64,000 nucleotides of DNA from Vreelandella nigrificans (GCF_002374315.1 NZ_NWUX01000024.1:1-64000), one strand, 5' to 3'. Counted from the stretch's first letter, positions 43,137 through 53,208 are shown. The notes: generated from the sequence alone by a model not told the origin. Program-made: numbers and translations.

Positions 43137-46067
43137 ATGTCAGCCTTTGATTCTTTTATGAGCACGCTTTTTCCACCGACAGGCCAAAGCCAAAAGAGCA
43201 AGGAGCGGGATCAGGGTGCCAAGTTAGGCGCTGCAGATGAATCTGTGAAGGTCTCACCCCAGGTAGAAGCGCTGCTTACCGATCTAAGCGGACGCCCACT
43301 CTCCTTGCCGCGTGGTAAACCCATCACCGAAAGTAGCTTGCGTGTTGCTTATCGCAGGGCTCCGAGTTTTGCATCGCAGCTACCCTGGGTTGAGTATCTG
43401 TCCGAGAGTGGCTGCTTCTTGCTCGAAGACGGGGTATCAGTAGGTATCGTAGCGGAGGTTATTCCTGTCCCGACCGAAGGTCGTAGTGAAGAGGCACTGG
43501 AAAATGTGCGCGACATCATTTGTTCAGCATTACAGGACTGTCTACCCGAATACGACCACCACCCTTGGGTACTACAGCTATATGTTCGCGATGATACTGA
43601 TCCGCGTCCAGATTTAGAAAAGTTACGCGCTTATACGCGCCCTGGATTGCTAGATACCCAGTTTACTCAGGCGTGGCTGGCTAGCATGGATGCGCATATG
43701 CGAGCGATTGCGAAGCCAGGCGGGCTGTTTGAAGATGATCGAGTCACTCAAACGCAGTGGCGTGGACAATCAAGGCGTACTCGCTTGGTACTTTACCGTC
43801 GTCTGGGCAGTGGTAAAGCCAAAAAGATGGGGGAGCGAAAGTCGTTAAGCAATCCTGAGGATGCAGTGAATCAAGTTTTTGACCGCTTGGTGACCTCGCT
43901 CCAACCGGGCGGATTGACCTTTCGACGCTATGATGGCCGAGATTTTCATCGTTGGTTGATGCCTCGTTTCAATCCTCGACCCCGCACCTCGCCAGATGAT
44001 CCACAACGTTTTTACGATGTATTTGACTATCCTGATGACGATGACCGTTTGCCTCAATACGACTTATCGGAGGGGTTGCTTGCCAGTTCTCCGTTTGGCG
44101 ATGTTGATAAGGGGCTTTGGTACTTTGATGGAATGCCTCACGCTGTCGTCCCCGTCGAAGAAATGCGCCAGATACCTAAGGTTGGTCACATCACTGGCGA
44201 GGTGACGAGAAATAATGGCCAAAGCGGTGGAACAATATCGAATGCATTGCTGGATTTGTTACCAGAAGGCACTGAGGCTTGCTTAACTGTTGTCGCGACG
44301 CCCCAGGAGCCTCTTGAAGATCATATTGATAAGCTGCGCCAGAAAGCCGTTGGCGGCACTGTGCAGGCACAAAAAGTAAGAGAAGATTGTGACAAGGCCC
44401 GCAAATTTTTAGGTGATGATCACAAACTGTATCAGTCCTCCCTGGTGTTTTATGTCAATGGTGCTGATGAGCGGGAACTGGAAAAGCGCTTATTGGAACT
44501 TACGACGCGTTTGACTAGCGCCCAACTGAAACCAGTTGATCCTGAAGATGAAGTGGCTGCACTCAATAGCTATTTGAGATGGCTGCCGATGGCGTACGAC
44601 CCTGAGCTAGATCGCTCTGGGTGGTACACCCAGATGAACTTTGTGCAGCACATTTCCAACCTGACGCCTCTCTTTGGTCGTGCTAGGGGCACAGGAAATC
44701 CAGGAATCAGTTTTTTTAACCGAGGGGGTGGGACGTTTAATTTTGACCCGCTAAACCTGGATGACCGAGCGGCCAATGCGCATATGTTGATTTTTGGACC
44801 AACCGGTGCAGGTAAATCAGCAACGTTGAACGGTATTCTCAGCCAAGTGATGGCCATTCATCGTCCGCGGCTCTTTGTCATTGAAGTCGGCAACTCCTTT
44901 GGCATGTTGGGTGACTATTTTCAGCGTAAGGGAATGACGGTAAATAAAGTGCGCCTGGCACCTGGCTCAGGTGCGTGTTTACCCCCATTTTCAGAGGCTC
45001 ATCGTCTGCTTGATGCAGAGATGGAAGCAGCCCGCGTTGAGCGCGACAGGGAAGATCATAACCCTTACGAAGAAGCCTCCGTGGATACCCTGGTTAAGGA
45101 TGCTGACGGTGACAGTGAGGGCGATGAACGTGACTTGATGGGCGAGATGGAAATCGCTGCGCGTCTGATGATTACCGGCGGGGATCCTAAAGAAGAGGCT
45201 CAGTTTCGGCGTTCAGACCGACGCATGGTCAGGGATGCGATTTATCGGGCAGCCCGGACGTCACATGCGGCTGGTCGTACCTGTCTGACCGAAGATGTTC
45301 GGCAGGCGTTTCGTGAAATCGCTAACGACTCGGAATTGCCAGAATCAGCACGCGAGCGTGCGTACGACATGGGGGAATCACTTGGACTCTTCGTTGATGG
45401 CTTCGACGGAGAGGTGTTCAACCGGGCGGGGAAGTCGTGGCCAGAGTGCGATGTGACAATTATCGATCTCGCTCACTACGCACGTGAGGGTTATGAAGCT
45501 CAGCTGGCCCTGGCGGTAATTTCAATTACTAACATGATTACAAACCTAGCCGAACGTGAGCAGTTTTCCGGTCGACCTATCGTGCAAGCAGTTGACGAGA
45601 GTCACATCGTCACCGTCAATCCTCTGTTGAGTCCATTCTTCGTTAAAGTTGGCAAGATGGGCCGTAAGCTATCCCATTGGCTCTGGTTTGCGACTCAGAA
45701 CTTGGAAGATTTTCCGAATGCTGCAGAGAAGCTGCTTAACATGGTTGAGTGGTGGATCTGTCTAACAATGCCGCCTGACGAAGTCGAGCAGGTGGCACGT
45801 TTTAAGAGCCTGACACCTTCCCAACGACAGTTGATGCTGTCGGCCACCAAGGTCAACAAGAAGTACACCGAAGGCGTCGTCTTATCGACGCGGTTAGAGG
45901 CGTTGTTCCGCGTAGTGCCTCCGAGTCTGTATTTGGCGTTAGCAGGTACAGAGGGGGATGAAAAAGCCGAGCGTGATCGCGTGATGCGTGAGCTTAAGTG
46001 CTCCGAACTAGATGCAGCCATTGAGATTGCTCGCAGGCTGGATGAGAAGCGGGGAATTGTGACATGA
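43137..46067 (+). CDS. traC: Conjugative transfer ATPase TraC (VirB4-like)
   Basis: At 976 aa this is the motor ATPase of the channel. It has Walker A LIFGPTGAGKSAT near residue 552 and the Walker B region IVQAVDESHIV near 817. A charged insert (about 640-690) lies between them, as in TIGR03744 members. The ATG at 43137 follows GGGAGGC; a TTG directly before it is less likely. Confidence 0.92.
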   Translation: MSAFDSFMSTLFPPTGQSQKSKERDQGAKLGAADESVKVSPQVEALLTDLSGRPLSLPRGKPITESSLRVAYRRAPSFASQLPWVEYLSESGCFLLEDGVSVGIVAEVIPVPTEGRSEEALENVRDIICSALQDCLPEYDHHPWVLQLYVRDDTDPRPDLEKLRAYTRPGLLDTQFTQAWLASMDAHMRAIAKPGGLFEDDRVTQTQWRGQSRRTRLVLYRRLGSGKAKKMGERKSLSNPEDAVNQVFDRLVTSLQPGGLTFRRYDGRDFHRWLMPRFNPRPRTSPDDPQRFYDVFDYPDDDDRLPQYDLSEGLLASSPFGDVDKGLWYFDGMPHAVVPVEEMRQIPKVGHITGEVTRNNGQSGGTISNALLDLLPEGTEACLTVVATPQEPLEDHIDKLRQKAVGGTVQAQKVREDCDKARKFLGDDHKLYQSSLVFYVNGADERELEKRLLELTTRLTSAQLKPVDPEDEVAALNSYLRWLPMAYDPELDRSGWYTQMNFVQHISNLTPLFGRARGTGNPGISFFNRGGGTFNFDPLNLDDRAANAHMLIFGPTGAGKSATLNGILSQVMAIHRPRLFVIEVGNSFGMLGDYFQRKGMTVNKVRLAPGSGACLPPFSEAHRLLDAEMEAARVERDREDHNPYEEASVDTLVKDADGDSEGDERDLMGEMEIAARLMITGGDPKEEAQFRRSDRRMVRDAIYRAARTSHAAGRTCLTEDVRQAFREIANDSELPESARERAYDMGESLGLFVDGFDGEVFNRAGKSWPECDVTIIDLAHYAREGYEAQLALAVISITNMITNLAEREQFSGRPIVQAVDESHIVTVNPLLSPFFVKVGKMGRKLSHWLWFATQNLEDFPNAAEKLLNMVEWWICLTMPPDEVEQVARFKSLTPSQRQLMLSATKVNKKYTEGVVLSTRLEALFRVVPPSLYLALAGTEGDEKAERDRVMRELKCSELDAAIEIARRLDEKRGIVT

Positions 46068-46858
46068 AGAACGGTTTGAACCGCACCTATTCTTGTGCGG
46101 CCACTTTTACTTTGACTGCGGCTCTGGGGGTAGTTCTTTGTACCCCATTGGCTTCTGCTTCGGATAAACATCAAGCACAAGAGCTAGAGGAGACCCACGA
46201 AGAAATAATGATTGGTGGCCAGGCCGTGACTCCTAAGCGCATCGGTGAGGCCCCTATGGAGGGCTGGGATGAGGTCGTGCTGCCTTCAGGAGAGATTTTC
46301 TATACCGACTCAGAACGTCGATACCTAATTCTCGGCACGCTCTACGAGAACGCTGACGATCGCTTAGTCAATGTCACGGAAATTCTTCGCCGCCAGGAGC
46401 GTATTGAGGCCCTTACAGACCTGCGGGATAGTTTCATCACATTCCAGGCTTCCAATGAAGAAATAGGCGAGATTACGGTGTTCACCGATACCAGCTGCTC
46501 ATATTGCGGGATGCTGCACGGTGACATTGATGCCATAAATGCGGCCGGAATCACCGTTAACTATCTGCCGTTTCCCCGGATGGGGCTCAATAACCCAGTG
46601 GCTCAGCAATTATCGGAAATTTGGTGCAGTGAAACCCCTCATAAGGAACTGAGTACAGCGTTCAATCCGGGCTTGGCCGTGGAGAATGATGGGCAAGCAT
46701 GGGATCGGTGCGGAGAAACCGTAGCAAGTGCATATTCACTCGGCCACTCTTTCGGCGTCGAGGGCACACCGGCCATCGTGCTCCCAAATGGGGAGATGGG
46801 TGAGGGATACATGCCTGTCGAGCACCTTGTGCATGCCGTTATGTCGAGCGGTTCATAG
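46064..46858 (+). CDS. DsbC-like periplasmic thiol-disulfide protein
   Basis: A 264-aa exported protein. The thioredoxin fold lies in the C-terminal half: TVFTDTSCSYCGMLH with active site CSYC near residue 147, and GTPAIVLPNG with the cis-Pro. It probably folds disulfide-rich transfer proteins such as the TraU- and TraH-like ones downstream. Overlaps traC by four bases. Confidence 0.85.
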   Translation: MKNGLNRTYSCAATFTLTAALGVVLCTPLASASDKHQAQELEETHEEIMIGGQAVTPKRIGEAPMEGWDEVVLPSGEIFYTDSERRYLILGTLYENADDRLVNVTEILRRQERIEALTDLRDSFITFQASNEEIGEITVFTDTSCSYCGMLHGDIDAINAAGITVNYLPFPRMGLNNPVAQQLSEIWCSETPHKELSTAFNPGLAVENDGQAWDRCGETVASAYSLGHSFGVEGTPAIVLPNGEMGEGYMPVEHLVHAVMSSGS

Positions 46859-46884
46859 AAAGCCAACGCGTTGGGTTAACGTTT

Positions 46885-46930
46885 TTTGCTGTGACAGTAC
46901 ATCGCAGGGCATACCGTTTGCTGTGACAGT
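46885..46930. repeat. Two direct repeats upstream of the TIGR03757 gene
   Basis: TTTGCTGTGACAGT occurs at 46885 and again at 46917, 32 bases apart. Each contains the palindrome CTGTGACAG. They occupy the only real gap in this part of the operon and may be binding sites. Confidence 0.65.
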
Positions 46931-46954
46931 TCATTTCCTGGAGTGGCGAACATC

Positions 46955-47404
46955 ATGCTGAGACAGACCATTAATTTTTGCGTTTCGCGGCGCTGGATTG
47001 CCAGTTTGGCTGTTAGCGCTCTTGCTTGGGCTCCAATGAGTGTACTGGGACAGTCAATAGAGGTGTTTACGACGGCGGGTGAACCGGTCAGCAATGTCCC
47101 CGAAGGGGTCGCCGTGATCGAGCTTGATGCTCCTGCCCGCCTCGATGCGGAAATCTCTCAGGGTTTATCTACTGATCTTGATGCTGCGCGAATCAGTATG
47201 CGTGAGCGTATGGAGTCGCCGGAGTGGCCAAGCATTATGCAGCGTTATGGCGACCTTCATACGGGGGTTACCCGCGCATGGTTATTGAGAGTTGAGAAGG
47301 TGCCAGCCGTTGTCGTTGATGGGCAATACGTAATTTATGGACAGCACAACGTTGAAGCGGCCGTTCAGGAAATTGCGGCGTTCATAGCAGGGGAGGCTGA
47401 GTGA
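46955..47404 (+). CDS. TIGR03757 family ICE protein
   Basis: The 149-aa exported protein has IEVFTTAGEPVSNVPEGVAVIELDAPARL and the tail KVPAVVVDGQYVIYGQHNVEAAV, the family hallmarks. It looks like a TraW/TrbC-type periplasmic component, which is inference. A GTG at 46943 is an alternative start. Confidence 0.85.
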   Translation: MLRQTINFCVSRRWIASLAVSALAWAPMSVLGQSIEVFTTAGEPVSNVPEGVAVIELDAPARLDAEISQGLSTDLDAARISMRERMESPEWPSIMQRYGDLHTGVTRAWLLRVEKVPAVVVDGQYVIYGQHNVEAAVQEIAAFIAGEAE

Positions 47405-48369
47405 TGAAAGCGCTCACACGTTATGTTCGAAGTGCCGTTCTAGCGATCGGGCTGGTCAGTGCTGTGGCCAGTGCTAATCAGGCTGAAGCTCGGCTGACGA
47501 CAGCCAGCATCATTCCGTCAGCGGCGTCACATAATTGTATGGATTATAAAGTCGTCGGCGTATGTCTATGGCTTTACTGTGGTTTTAGTGGCTGTCGGAT
47601 ACGGACTTCTGTGAAAGTGGGGCACTTTGTTCCAGAGCTAGTTGTGTCGAGTTATGAAAATACTGGGAGGAACCCCTGGGTTGAAATCGCGGCCGTCTCT
47701 CCGCCCACCGGTGAGGCAATGGCGGGTGGGAGGAGTACGGGGGATGTCGAGCCCACTATGCACCAACAGTTGAGGTTCAAGAACGTCGACGCGATTGGGC
47801 ATCCAGGAGCGTCCATGTTCAACCATTTTGCGAGTCAATTCGGTTTTACATGCCAAGGGGCAACTCAGTCCATGCGGCCATATTTTGTCTCTACGCTGGA
47901 TGCCCTGGCGTGGCGATCGGGCATCCCTGAATCTGTCTACCCAGAGGCACTTATACCTGGGCGGCGTGAGTTAGGACAACCAGGTGACCTTTGGGGAAAC
48001 ATCTTTCCCCGGAGTGGCTTCATTTCCCAGACCCATGACTATAAAAGTGCCGCTTTAATGGCGCAGCGCGCAGCAGATATAGTGACGCGAGAGGGGCAGC
48101 CGCACGTCTATCAACCAGTAATTAGTACAGCTAGCTCACGAAATGGCTATTGGCCGCCTGGGCCAGTAGAAGAAGGTAGTAAAAATCACCAGTGGCAGGA
48201 TCTTTATCCTAATCGAAGTAGCTCCTGCGCCATTTGGCCGGATAGATCCCCGCAACACACCTATTCTGAGCGCCTGGATGAGGGGGGGGATTATGCGTTT
48301 GCACTTTGGCGGCGCTATGAGTGCTGTCAGCGCAGAGGGTTTGAGCTAATAGACCATTACAATTTTTAA
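47404..48369 (+). CDS. TIGR03756 family ICE protein (TraU-like)
   Basis: The 321-aa exported protein has CMDYKVVGVCLWLYCGFSGCRIRTSVKVGHFVPELVVSSY and many Cys, typical of TraU relatives. The ATG at 47404 follows GGGGAGG. In this ICE class the TIGR03755 gene normally follows directly; here a reverse-strand cassette separates them by 1.5 kb. Confidence 0.87.
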   Translation: MKALTRYVRSAVLAIGLVSAVASANQAEARLTTASIIPSAASHNCMDYKVVGVCLWLYCGFSGCRIRTSVKVGHFVPELVVSSYENTGRNPWVEIAAVSPPTGEAMAGGRSTGDVEPTMHQQLRFKNVDAIGHPGASMFNHFASQFGFTCQGATQSMRPYFVSTLDALAWRSGIPESVYPEALIPGRRELGQPGDLWGNIFPRSGFISQTHDYKSAALMAQRAADIVTREGQPHVYQPVISTASSRNGYWPPGPVEEGSKNHQWQDLYPNRSSSCAIWPDRSPQHTYSERLDEGGDYAFALWRRYECCQRRGFELIDHYNF

Positions 48370-48431
48370 GTACGGTTGCGTCGGAGCATCTTTTCTCGTT
48401 GGTATACCGGATTGATGTTCCAGCGCACAGG

Positions 48432-49349
48432 CTATTTCAACAAGCTCCCTAGTTCCTCTTGCGCAATATCCAACAGCCGTTGGTTGCGCTGTGCTCGTTG
48501 AGGGGGAGTATTGATTAATCTGTCAAAAAAATCATGATTAAATTCAATGGTTTCCTCGTAAACGTCTTGGAATTCAACTTGATTGTCCCAGCGTACTGAG
48601 ATGTTCAATTTCATGCTTTCAAGCAAATGGCCATCCTCTTGCTTATGAAAACGATGTTGTAAAAAGCATAGGCTGAGTTCGAAAAAACGTGGCTTAGAGC
48701 CATCAAGAGGCTTTTGTGCTGTCAACTGATGTGTAACTTCATCAATGTGAGCTTCTGGAACATGAGCAAGAATTGCACTCGCCAGCGCTTCATTTCTAAT
48801 GCTCTGACCATATAAATTGGTTGCATCAGACATGTAAGCAAAGCACCAGGGGACGTTCCGTAGTGAGGCTCCTGTATACATGAAGCCTCGCTCGCCCTGA
48901 TACTCACGAAGCATTTTACGGAGCGTTTTGTGAGAAAAACGTAAGTTAGTTTCCTTTTCGAGCAAATAGACGACTCTGTCGAACTGGCTGATCAGCAGCT
49001 CAAGAATTTTCCTTGGTGTACCTTCAAAACGAGACTTTCGTTCTGATTTATGGTGTTGACGTGGTTTGAAATAAGGGCAGTTACCTCGTTCTTCTACATC
49101 AAGCGGTGCGAGATCCTCTATAGAGCGACCGTGATGTTTTCCAAACGGGTGCTTCACATTGGGTGGGAGCTCATAGAGGCCAATTAGCTGTATCGGATTA
49201 TCACAAGCAGGGCAGACCGCAAATTGAGACTTCCTGCCATGAGCGCTAGGTCGGTACCAGGGGTATCCACACTTCGTCTCTGATTCGACGCGATCTTTGT
49301 CGATAGGCTTACCACCCACATGATCAACCCTTAGCTTATAAACATCCAT
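48432..49349 (-). CDS. Unrecognised zinc-ribbon-like protein, reverse cassette gene B
   Basis: The 305-aa protein has C27 then C46xxC49 in a segment CGYPWYRPSAHGRKSQFAVC, and another Cys near residue 90 in GNCPYF. A helical middle (RKILELLISQFDRVVYLLEKE) follows. No signal peptide or membrane segment. I do not recognise the family. Second gene of a two-gene unit opposed to the transfer operon. The ribosome site is AAGGAAG-like. Confidence 0.65.
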   Translation of the reverse strand: MDVYKLRVDHVGGKPIDKDRVESETKCGYPWYRPSAHGRKSQFAVCPACDNPIQLIGLYELPPNVKHPFGKHHGRSIEDLAPLDVEERGNCPYFKPRQHHKSERKSRFEGTPRKILELLISQFDRVVYLLEKETNLRFSHKTLRKMLREYQGERGFMYTGASLRNVPWCFAYMSDATNLYGQSIRNEALASAILAHVPEAHIDEVTHQLTAQKPLDGSKPRFFELSLCFLQHRFHKQEDGHLLESMKLNISVRWDNQVEFQDVYEETIEFNHDFFDRLINTPPQRAQRNQRLLDIAQEELGSLLK

Positions 49350-49366
49350 TTTGACGCTTCCTTAAC

Positions 49367-49846
49367 CTATGCCGAGTCATCAGTGGCCAAGTTATCAGGA
49401 ACGACTAGGCAGTATCTACTGGTTACCTGAGACCACCACATCGTATCAACAGGAGGAACTAGCCCTTCCTGTTCTGCAAAATGCAAACACTGTAATAGTG
49501 TGGAAAGGCTCATTGAAAATTCATGATGGTTATCCCGCAGTGCAAATATTACCTCACTCCCACAGGACTGGCAGCTAGTGGTATCGCCTGCTGAATCCTT
49601 TGTGATATGGGCGCGGTTTTTCAAGATGTCATCGTGGCGCATGATCGTCCTCATAAGTCTCGTCATGTTCATAAAGCGGAAAATATCTTGTATTAGCTGT
49701 CTATGGGAGGAGGTTATCGAGGCCACTTTGTTCTGTATGTAGAAAAGAGAATTTCCGGCATTAACATTTCTGGCAGCTACTTGGACCAAGATCTGGCTTT
49801 CTGACGATAACGTGTCATTCGTCGTCGAGGAGGTAGATCGTGACAC
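49367..49846 (-). CDS. Unrecognised small protein with CxxC motif, reverse cassette gene A
   Basis: The 159-aa protein has a helical centre (LIQDIFRFMNMTRLMRTIMR) and C92xxC95 followed by SEVIFALRDNHHEFSMSLSTLLQCL. No family recognised. Its annotated start overlaps, on the opposite strand, the start codon and ribosome site of the TraH-like gene; the true start could be further inside. It precedes gene B by 17 bases. Confidence 0.55.
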   Translation of the reverse strand: MSRSTSSTTNDTLSSESQILVQVAARNVNAGNSLFYIQNKVASITSSHRQLIQDIFRFMNMTRLMRTIMRHDDILKNRAHITKDSAGDTTSCQSCGSEVIFALRDNHHEFSMSLSTLLQCLHFAEQEGLVPPVDTMWWSQVTSRYCLVVPDNLATDDSA

Positions 49847-51291
49847 CCTGCAAGCACTTACGAACTCTTACGCTCAGCATTTCACTTGCGTCGACACTTC
49901 TGTTGTCCCAAGGCGCTCACGCCCAGTCGGCCGACAATCTCTACTATCAGATTGGCGGAGCATCACCTTTTTCTATCTCTGCTGGTCGAGGTCATAACCC
50001 TCACGTCACTGGCATTGGCGTTCGTTGGAATATGAATGCCTCATGTGGGAATTTCGACATCGGGGCGACCGTGAGCAATCAACTCAATGGTGTCACCCAG
50101 GGCTTCCAGAACATGATGGGACAGGTCGTGCAAAACGCTCAAGGAGCTGTTGCGTCATTGCCGGCAATGATTATTCAGCGGGCTAACCCTGGTCTATATG
50201 ACCTGCTTAGCAATGGTGTTTTACAAGGGCGTATGGACTTTGATCGATCAAAACTCTCTTGTCAGAACATGGCTGATCAGATGGCAGACTTAGCCATGGG
50301 CCAGGGATTGCATAAGATGGCTGTCGCTGAAAATTGGCAATCAACGGCGCAGGGTACCAACGATGTGGTTGCAGCCCAACAGCAGGTTGAGCAGAGCGGT
50401 GGCAATGGCGGTACGACCTGGGTCGGGGGACAAAAGCGTGGTGGGCAAGGACAAGAGCCCATCCGCGTTGTGAAAGACACTGCGCGGGCAGGGTTTAATC
50501 TGCTTCACGGTCGAACTAATCCGACGTCGAATGAGGCTGTCTCAGGCGGAGGTGGTGGCTGGGGTTCAGTACCTACCAATAATGGCAACTGGATTGGTGG
50601 TGGCGGTACTGCTGGGTCGGGTGGAGGGACCGGTGGAGCTGGTGGGGCTGAGTGTCGAGGTGGAATGTGTACCATTTGGGCAACCCCCGAAGCTGCATCA
50701 GAATGGACGCGATCTGTCATTGGTGACGATGATTTACAGACCTGTGAGAACTGTGAACAGCGACAGTCTCAAGCAGGAACAGGGCTAATGCGTGAGCTTG
50801 AGCGAGAGCAAGAAGAGGTGTTCCAGCGCTTAGCCGATTTGGTCAGCGGTAGTGCAGCTCCAACGCCAGATAACCTCCGCAACATCTCGGCAGATGGACT
50901 CACTGTCTCTCGCGGAGTTATCGAGTCACTGCGTAACGACCCGCAAGGAAGCTTTCTGACTCACCGTTTAGCTACCGAAATGGCGTTGGCAAGAACGCTA
51001 ACGAAGGCTATTTGGGCGCGGCGCATCTTGTTGGCCGGATCTAGCGACCCTGGCATTGCCAATAATGAGCCTGGAATGAGTGCGTTAGACCGCCGTTTGG
51101 CGGCGCTTGATCGTGATATTGATTCGTTGCAGTCGGAGATGGAAATTCGCAAATCGCTAGCGTCCAGCGCCGCTGGTATTGCACTAGATCGAGCCAGTAA
51201 TCGTGCAGCAGGCTCAAGTGCAGGAGAGGTTACTCGTCCTGGGGCTACGTTGGATAGCCGGGGTCGTCCAATGAATGAGGAAGAGCCCTAA
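49840..51291 (+). CDS. TIGR03755 family ICE protein (TraH-like)
   Basis: The 483-aa exported protein has a signal peptide ending GAHAQ, then LYYQIGGASPFSISAGRG and CGNFDIGATVSNQLNGVTQGFQNMMGQVV, the family pattern. A Gly-rich stretch (about 220-275) is followed by CRGGMCTIW and a helical tail. GTG start six bases after GAGGAGG. Resumes the transfer operon. Confidence 0.87.
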   Translation: MTPCKHLRTLTLSISLASTLLLSQGAHAQSADNLYYQIGGASPFSISAGRGHNPHVTGIGVRWNMNASCGNFDIGATVSNQLNGVTQGFQNMMGQVVQNAQGAVASLPAMIIQRANPGLYDLLSNGVLQGRMDFDRSKLSCQNMADQMADLAMGQGLHKMAVAENWQSTAQGTNDVVAAQQQVEQSGGNGGTTWVGGQKRGGQGQEPIRVVKDTARAGFNLLHGRTNPTSNEAVSGGGGGWGSVPTNNGNWIGGGGTAGSGGGTGGAGGAECRGGMCTIWATPEAASEWTRSVIGDDDLQTCENCEQRQSQAGTGLMRELEREQEEVFQRLADLVSGSAAPTPDNLRNISADGLTVSRGVIESLRNDPQGSFLTHRLATEMALARTLTKAIWARRILLAGSSDPGIANNEPGMSALDRRLAALDRDIDSLQSEMEIRKSLASSAAGIALDRASNRAAGSSAGEVTRPGATLDSRGRPMNEEEP

Positions 51292-51650
51292 TGGTAAAAC
51301 TTTCTCTACATCCAAAAAGATGGTCATCCTTCCTAGTCGCGTTCGTGGCGCTAGTAGGTATGGTGGTTGTCAGCGGTATCATTGCCACTATTGGTATTCG
51401 TATCGCTGGCAGCCTGCCTGCATTTCAAAGCGCCTGGCGAGAAGCAGGTTGGTGGTTGCTCGTGTGGCGCGCTGTACTCTATGCGGCGATCGCTGCGGTC
51501 TGGTGGTATTACAGCAAACCACGCGTGTTACAACGCATTGGAAACAATCCTGAAGCAGCTCATCGACTTCGTCGACTTGAGCGCTCAGTTCTACTCCTAC
51601 TGCTTCTGCTTGAAGTCCTGAACCTGCCCCGCTGGCTGGGAGGTGCCTGA
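51291..51650 (+). CDS. ICE-conserved small membrane protein
   Basis: The 119-aa protein has three probable membrane segments (about 14-36, 50-68, 96-112). It shares one base with each neighbour, so it is translationally coupled between the TraH-like gene and traG. Function unknown. Confidence 0.75.
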   Translation: MVKLSLHPKRWSSFLVAFVALVGMVVVSGIIATIGIRIAGSLPAFQSAWREAGWWLLVWRAVLYAAIAAVWWYYSKPRVLQRIGNNPEAAHRLRRLERSVLLLLLLLEVLNLPRWLGGA

Positions 51651-53191
51651 TGCTTAACGCTCCATTAATCGTATTCGATTTCTTTTCCAATGCGTTACTG
51701 ATGCTGGGATGGTTAATTCAAAACGCCCTATGGGATGTATTTACCCAGACAGGGTTAGCCGCTGTGCCTTTCATCGCCTTGATTGTGTCTGAGTGGTATC
51801 GAGCTCGACAGGAAGGCGATGATGAAGGGAACAAAGGCGTATTGAGCATTAATAGAATCGAAACTCGGCTCTATGCGATGGCAATAGTATTTTTATTTAC
51901 CTGCCAGCCAATTCTGTCTATTCAATTGAGTACAGTGGATGTTGATATAAAGCGCAGCGAGGAGTGCGGCGTGCGGCAATTTGCATCAGGCCAATGGGGT
52001 GAGTCCACGCTTAACTCCCTCGATGGTCAAGTACCAAGCATTCCGGTCTGGTGGGCATTTGTACATGCGGTCTCTCATGGCGTGACAGGTGCAGCGATAG
52101 CAGCGATCCCCTGTACGACAGACTACCAGTCAATTAGAACCGAGTTAGACCTGAACAGTATTGAAGACCCCGTGCTGCAACGAGAGGTGGGAGAGTTTCA
52201 GTTGAGCTGCTTTGGCCCCGCACGCAATCGCCTATTTCAGCAATCAGGAAGTGTAGATAGTAGTCGCGGTCAAGATGTGGACTGGATTGGTAGTAGTTAT
52301 TTTCTAGGAACACCTGGCTACTATGATAGTTTCTATTCTGGGCGCCCCGTGCAAGGGTTTCCGTACAACGAAACACGTGATGCCTCTCGACCCAATACTG
52401 GGCCAGGGCAGGATGGGTATCCCACGTGCTCAGAATGGTGGTCAACAGGCGACGTAGGTCTACGGGCTCGGCTACATGATCAGGTTGATACAAAGCTTTG
52501 GGATAGCGTTCGTAGTGTCTTCACGCGATCTGACGCTGAGGATTATGTTATCAGACGAATGGTGAGCCCTCGTTCTGGTGCCGCTAATGGTAATTTAAAT
52601 CAGGCTGCTGTGGGATATAGGGATATTGACGGTGGTGGGCATTCTACTGGCCTAGATATGCTTGTGGATATCGCTGTCTCGGGTGGCGCGATACTTGGGG
52701 GCGGGATCGGAGCACTACCTTTCCAATCGGGTATGGATATGGCAAAGCAGGCATTGCCCATGGTTCAAGCCATACTGGTTATGGCCATTGTGATTTGCTT
52801 GCCCTTTGTGATGCTAATTTCTGGTTACTCTTTCAAAGTTGCAGGGGTGGCCACCTTCGGGTTATTTGCTACCTGGTTCTTAACTTTTTGGTGGGAAGTC
52901 GCACGCTGGATGAGTTCCAATCTCGTGGAACTTATCTATAAAAGTGATGCCGCTAAAATGAGCTGGTTATCAGCCGCCACTAACATGTATGACCGCATGG
53001 TGCTGATGTTTGTAGAGGGCACGATGTTTTTTGTACTGCCTGCGCTTTGGATAGGGGCGCTAGGTTGGGCGGGAATGAAAGTTGGGAGTGGTGTTGGCAA
53101 TGCAGCCGGAGATGGTAGTAAAGGAGCCAGAAGTGCAGGCGAGAAAGGTGGTAGCAAGGGACAGTCAATGGGATCTGGCGGCAAGCTATAG
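51650..53191 (+). CDS. traG: TraG N-terminal domain transfer protein
   Basis: The 513-aa protein has membrane segments near 15-45, 75-95, 340-420 and 450-480, and a periplasmic loop with GVRQFASGQWGEST. It matches the TraG-N family for mating-pair stabilisation or channel function, and ends in a Gly/Ser/Lys-rich tail. Last gene of the transfer operon; a terminator follows. Confidence 0.86.
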   Translation: MLNAPLIVFDFFSNALLMLGWLIQNALWDVFTQTGLAAVPFIALIVSEWYRARQEGDDEGNKGVLSINRIETRLYAMAIVFLFTCQPILSIQLSTVDVDIKRSEECGVRQFASGQWGESTLNSLDGQVPSIPVWWAFVHAVSHGVTGAAIAAIPCTTDYQSIRTELDLNSIEDPVLQREVGEFQLSCFGPARNRLFQQSGSVDSSRGQDVDWIGSSYFLGTPGYYDSFYSGRPVQGFPYNETRDASRPNTGPGQDGYPTCSEWWSTGDVGLRARLHDQVDTKLWDSVRSVFTRSDAEDYVIRRMVSPRSGAANGNLNQAAVGYRDIDGGGHSTGLDMLVDIAVSGGAILGGGIGALPFQSGMDMAKQALPMVQAILVMAIVICLPFVMLISGYSFKVAGVATFGLFATWFLTFWWEVARWMSSNLVELIYKSDAAKMSWLSAATNMYDRMVLMFVEGTMFFVLPALWIGALGWAGMKVGSGVGNAAGDGSKGARSAGEKGGSKGQSMGSGGKL

Positions 53192-53208
53192 GGGGCTCAA
53201 GTAGCAAA

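Noticed and set aside
48432..49846. FlhDC/BisDC-type activator pair
   Set aside because: Both are two-gene units with Cys motifs, but I could not match the characteristic FlhC or FlhD segments, so no regulator name is given.
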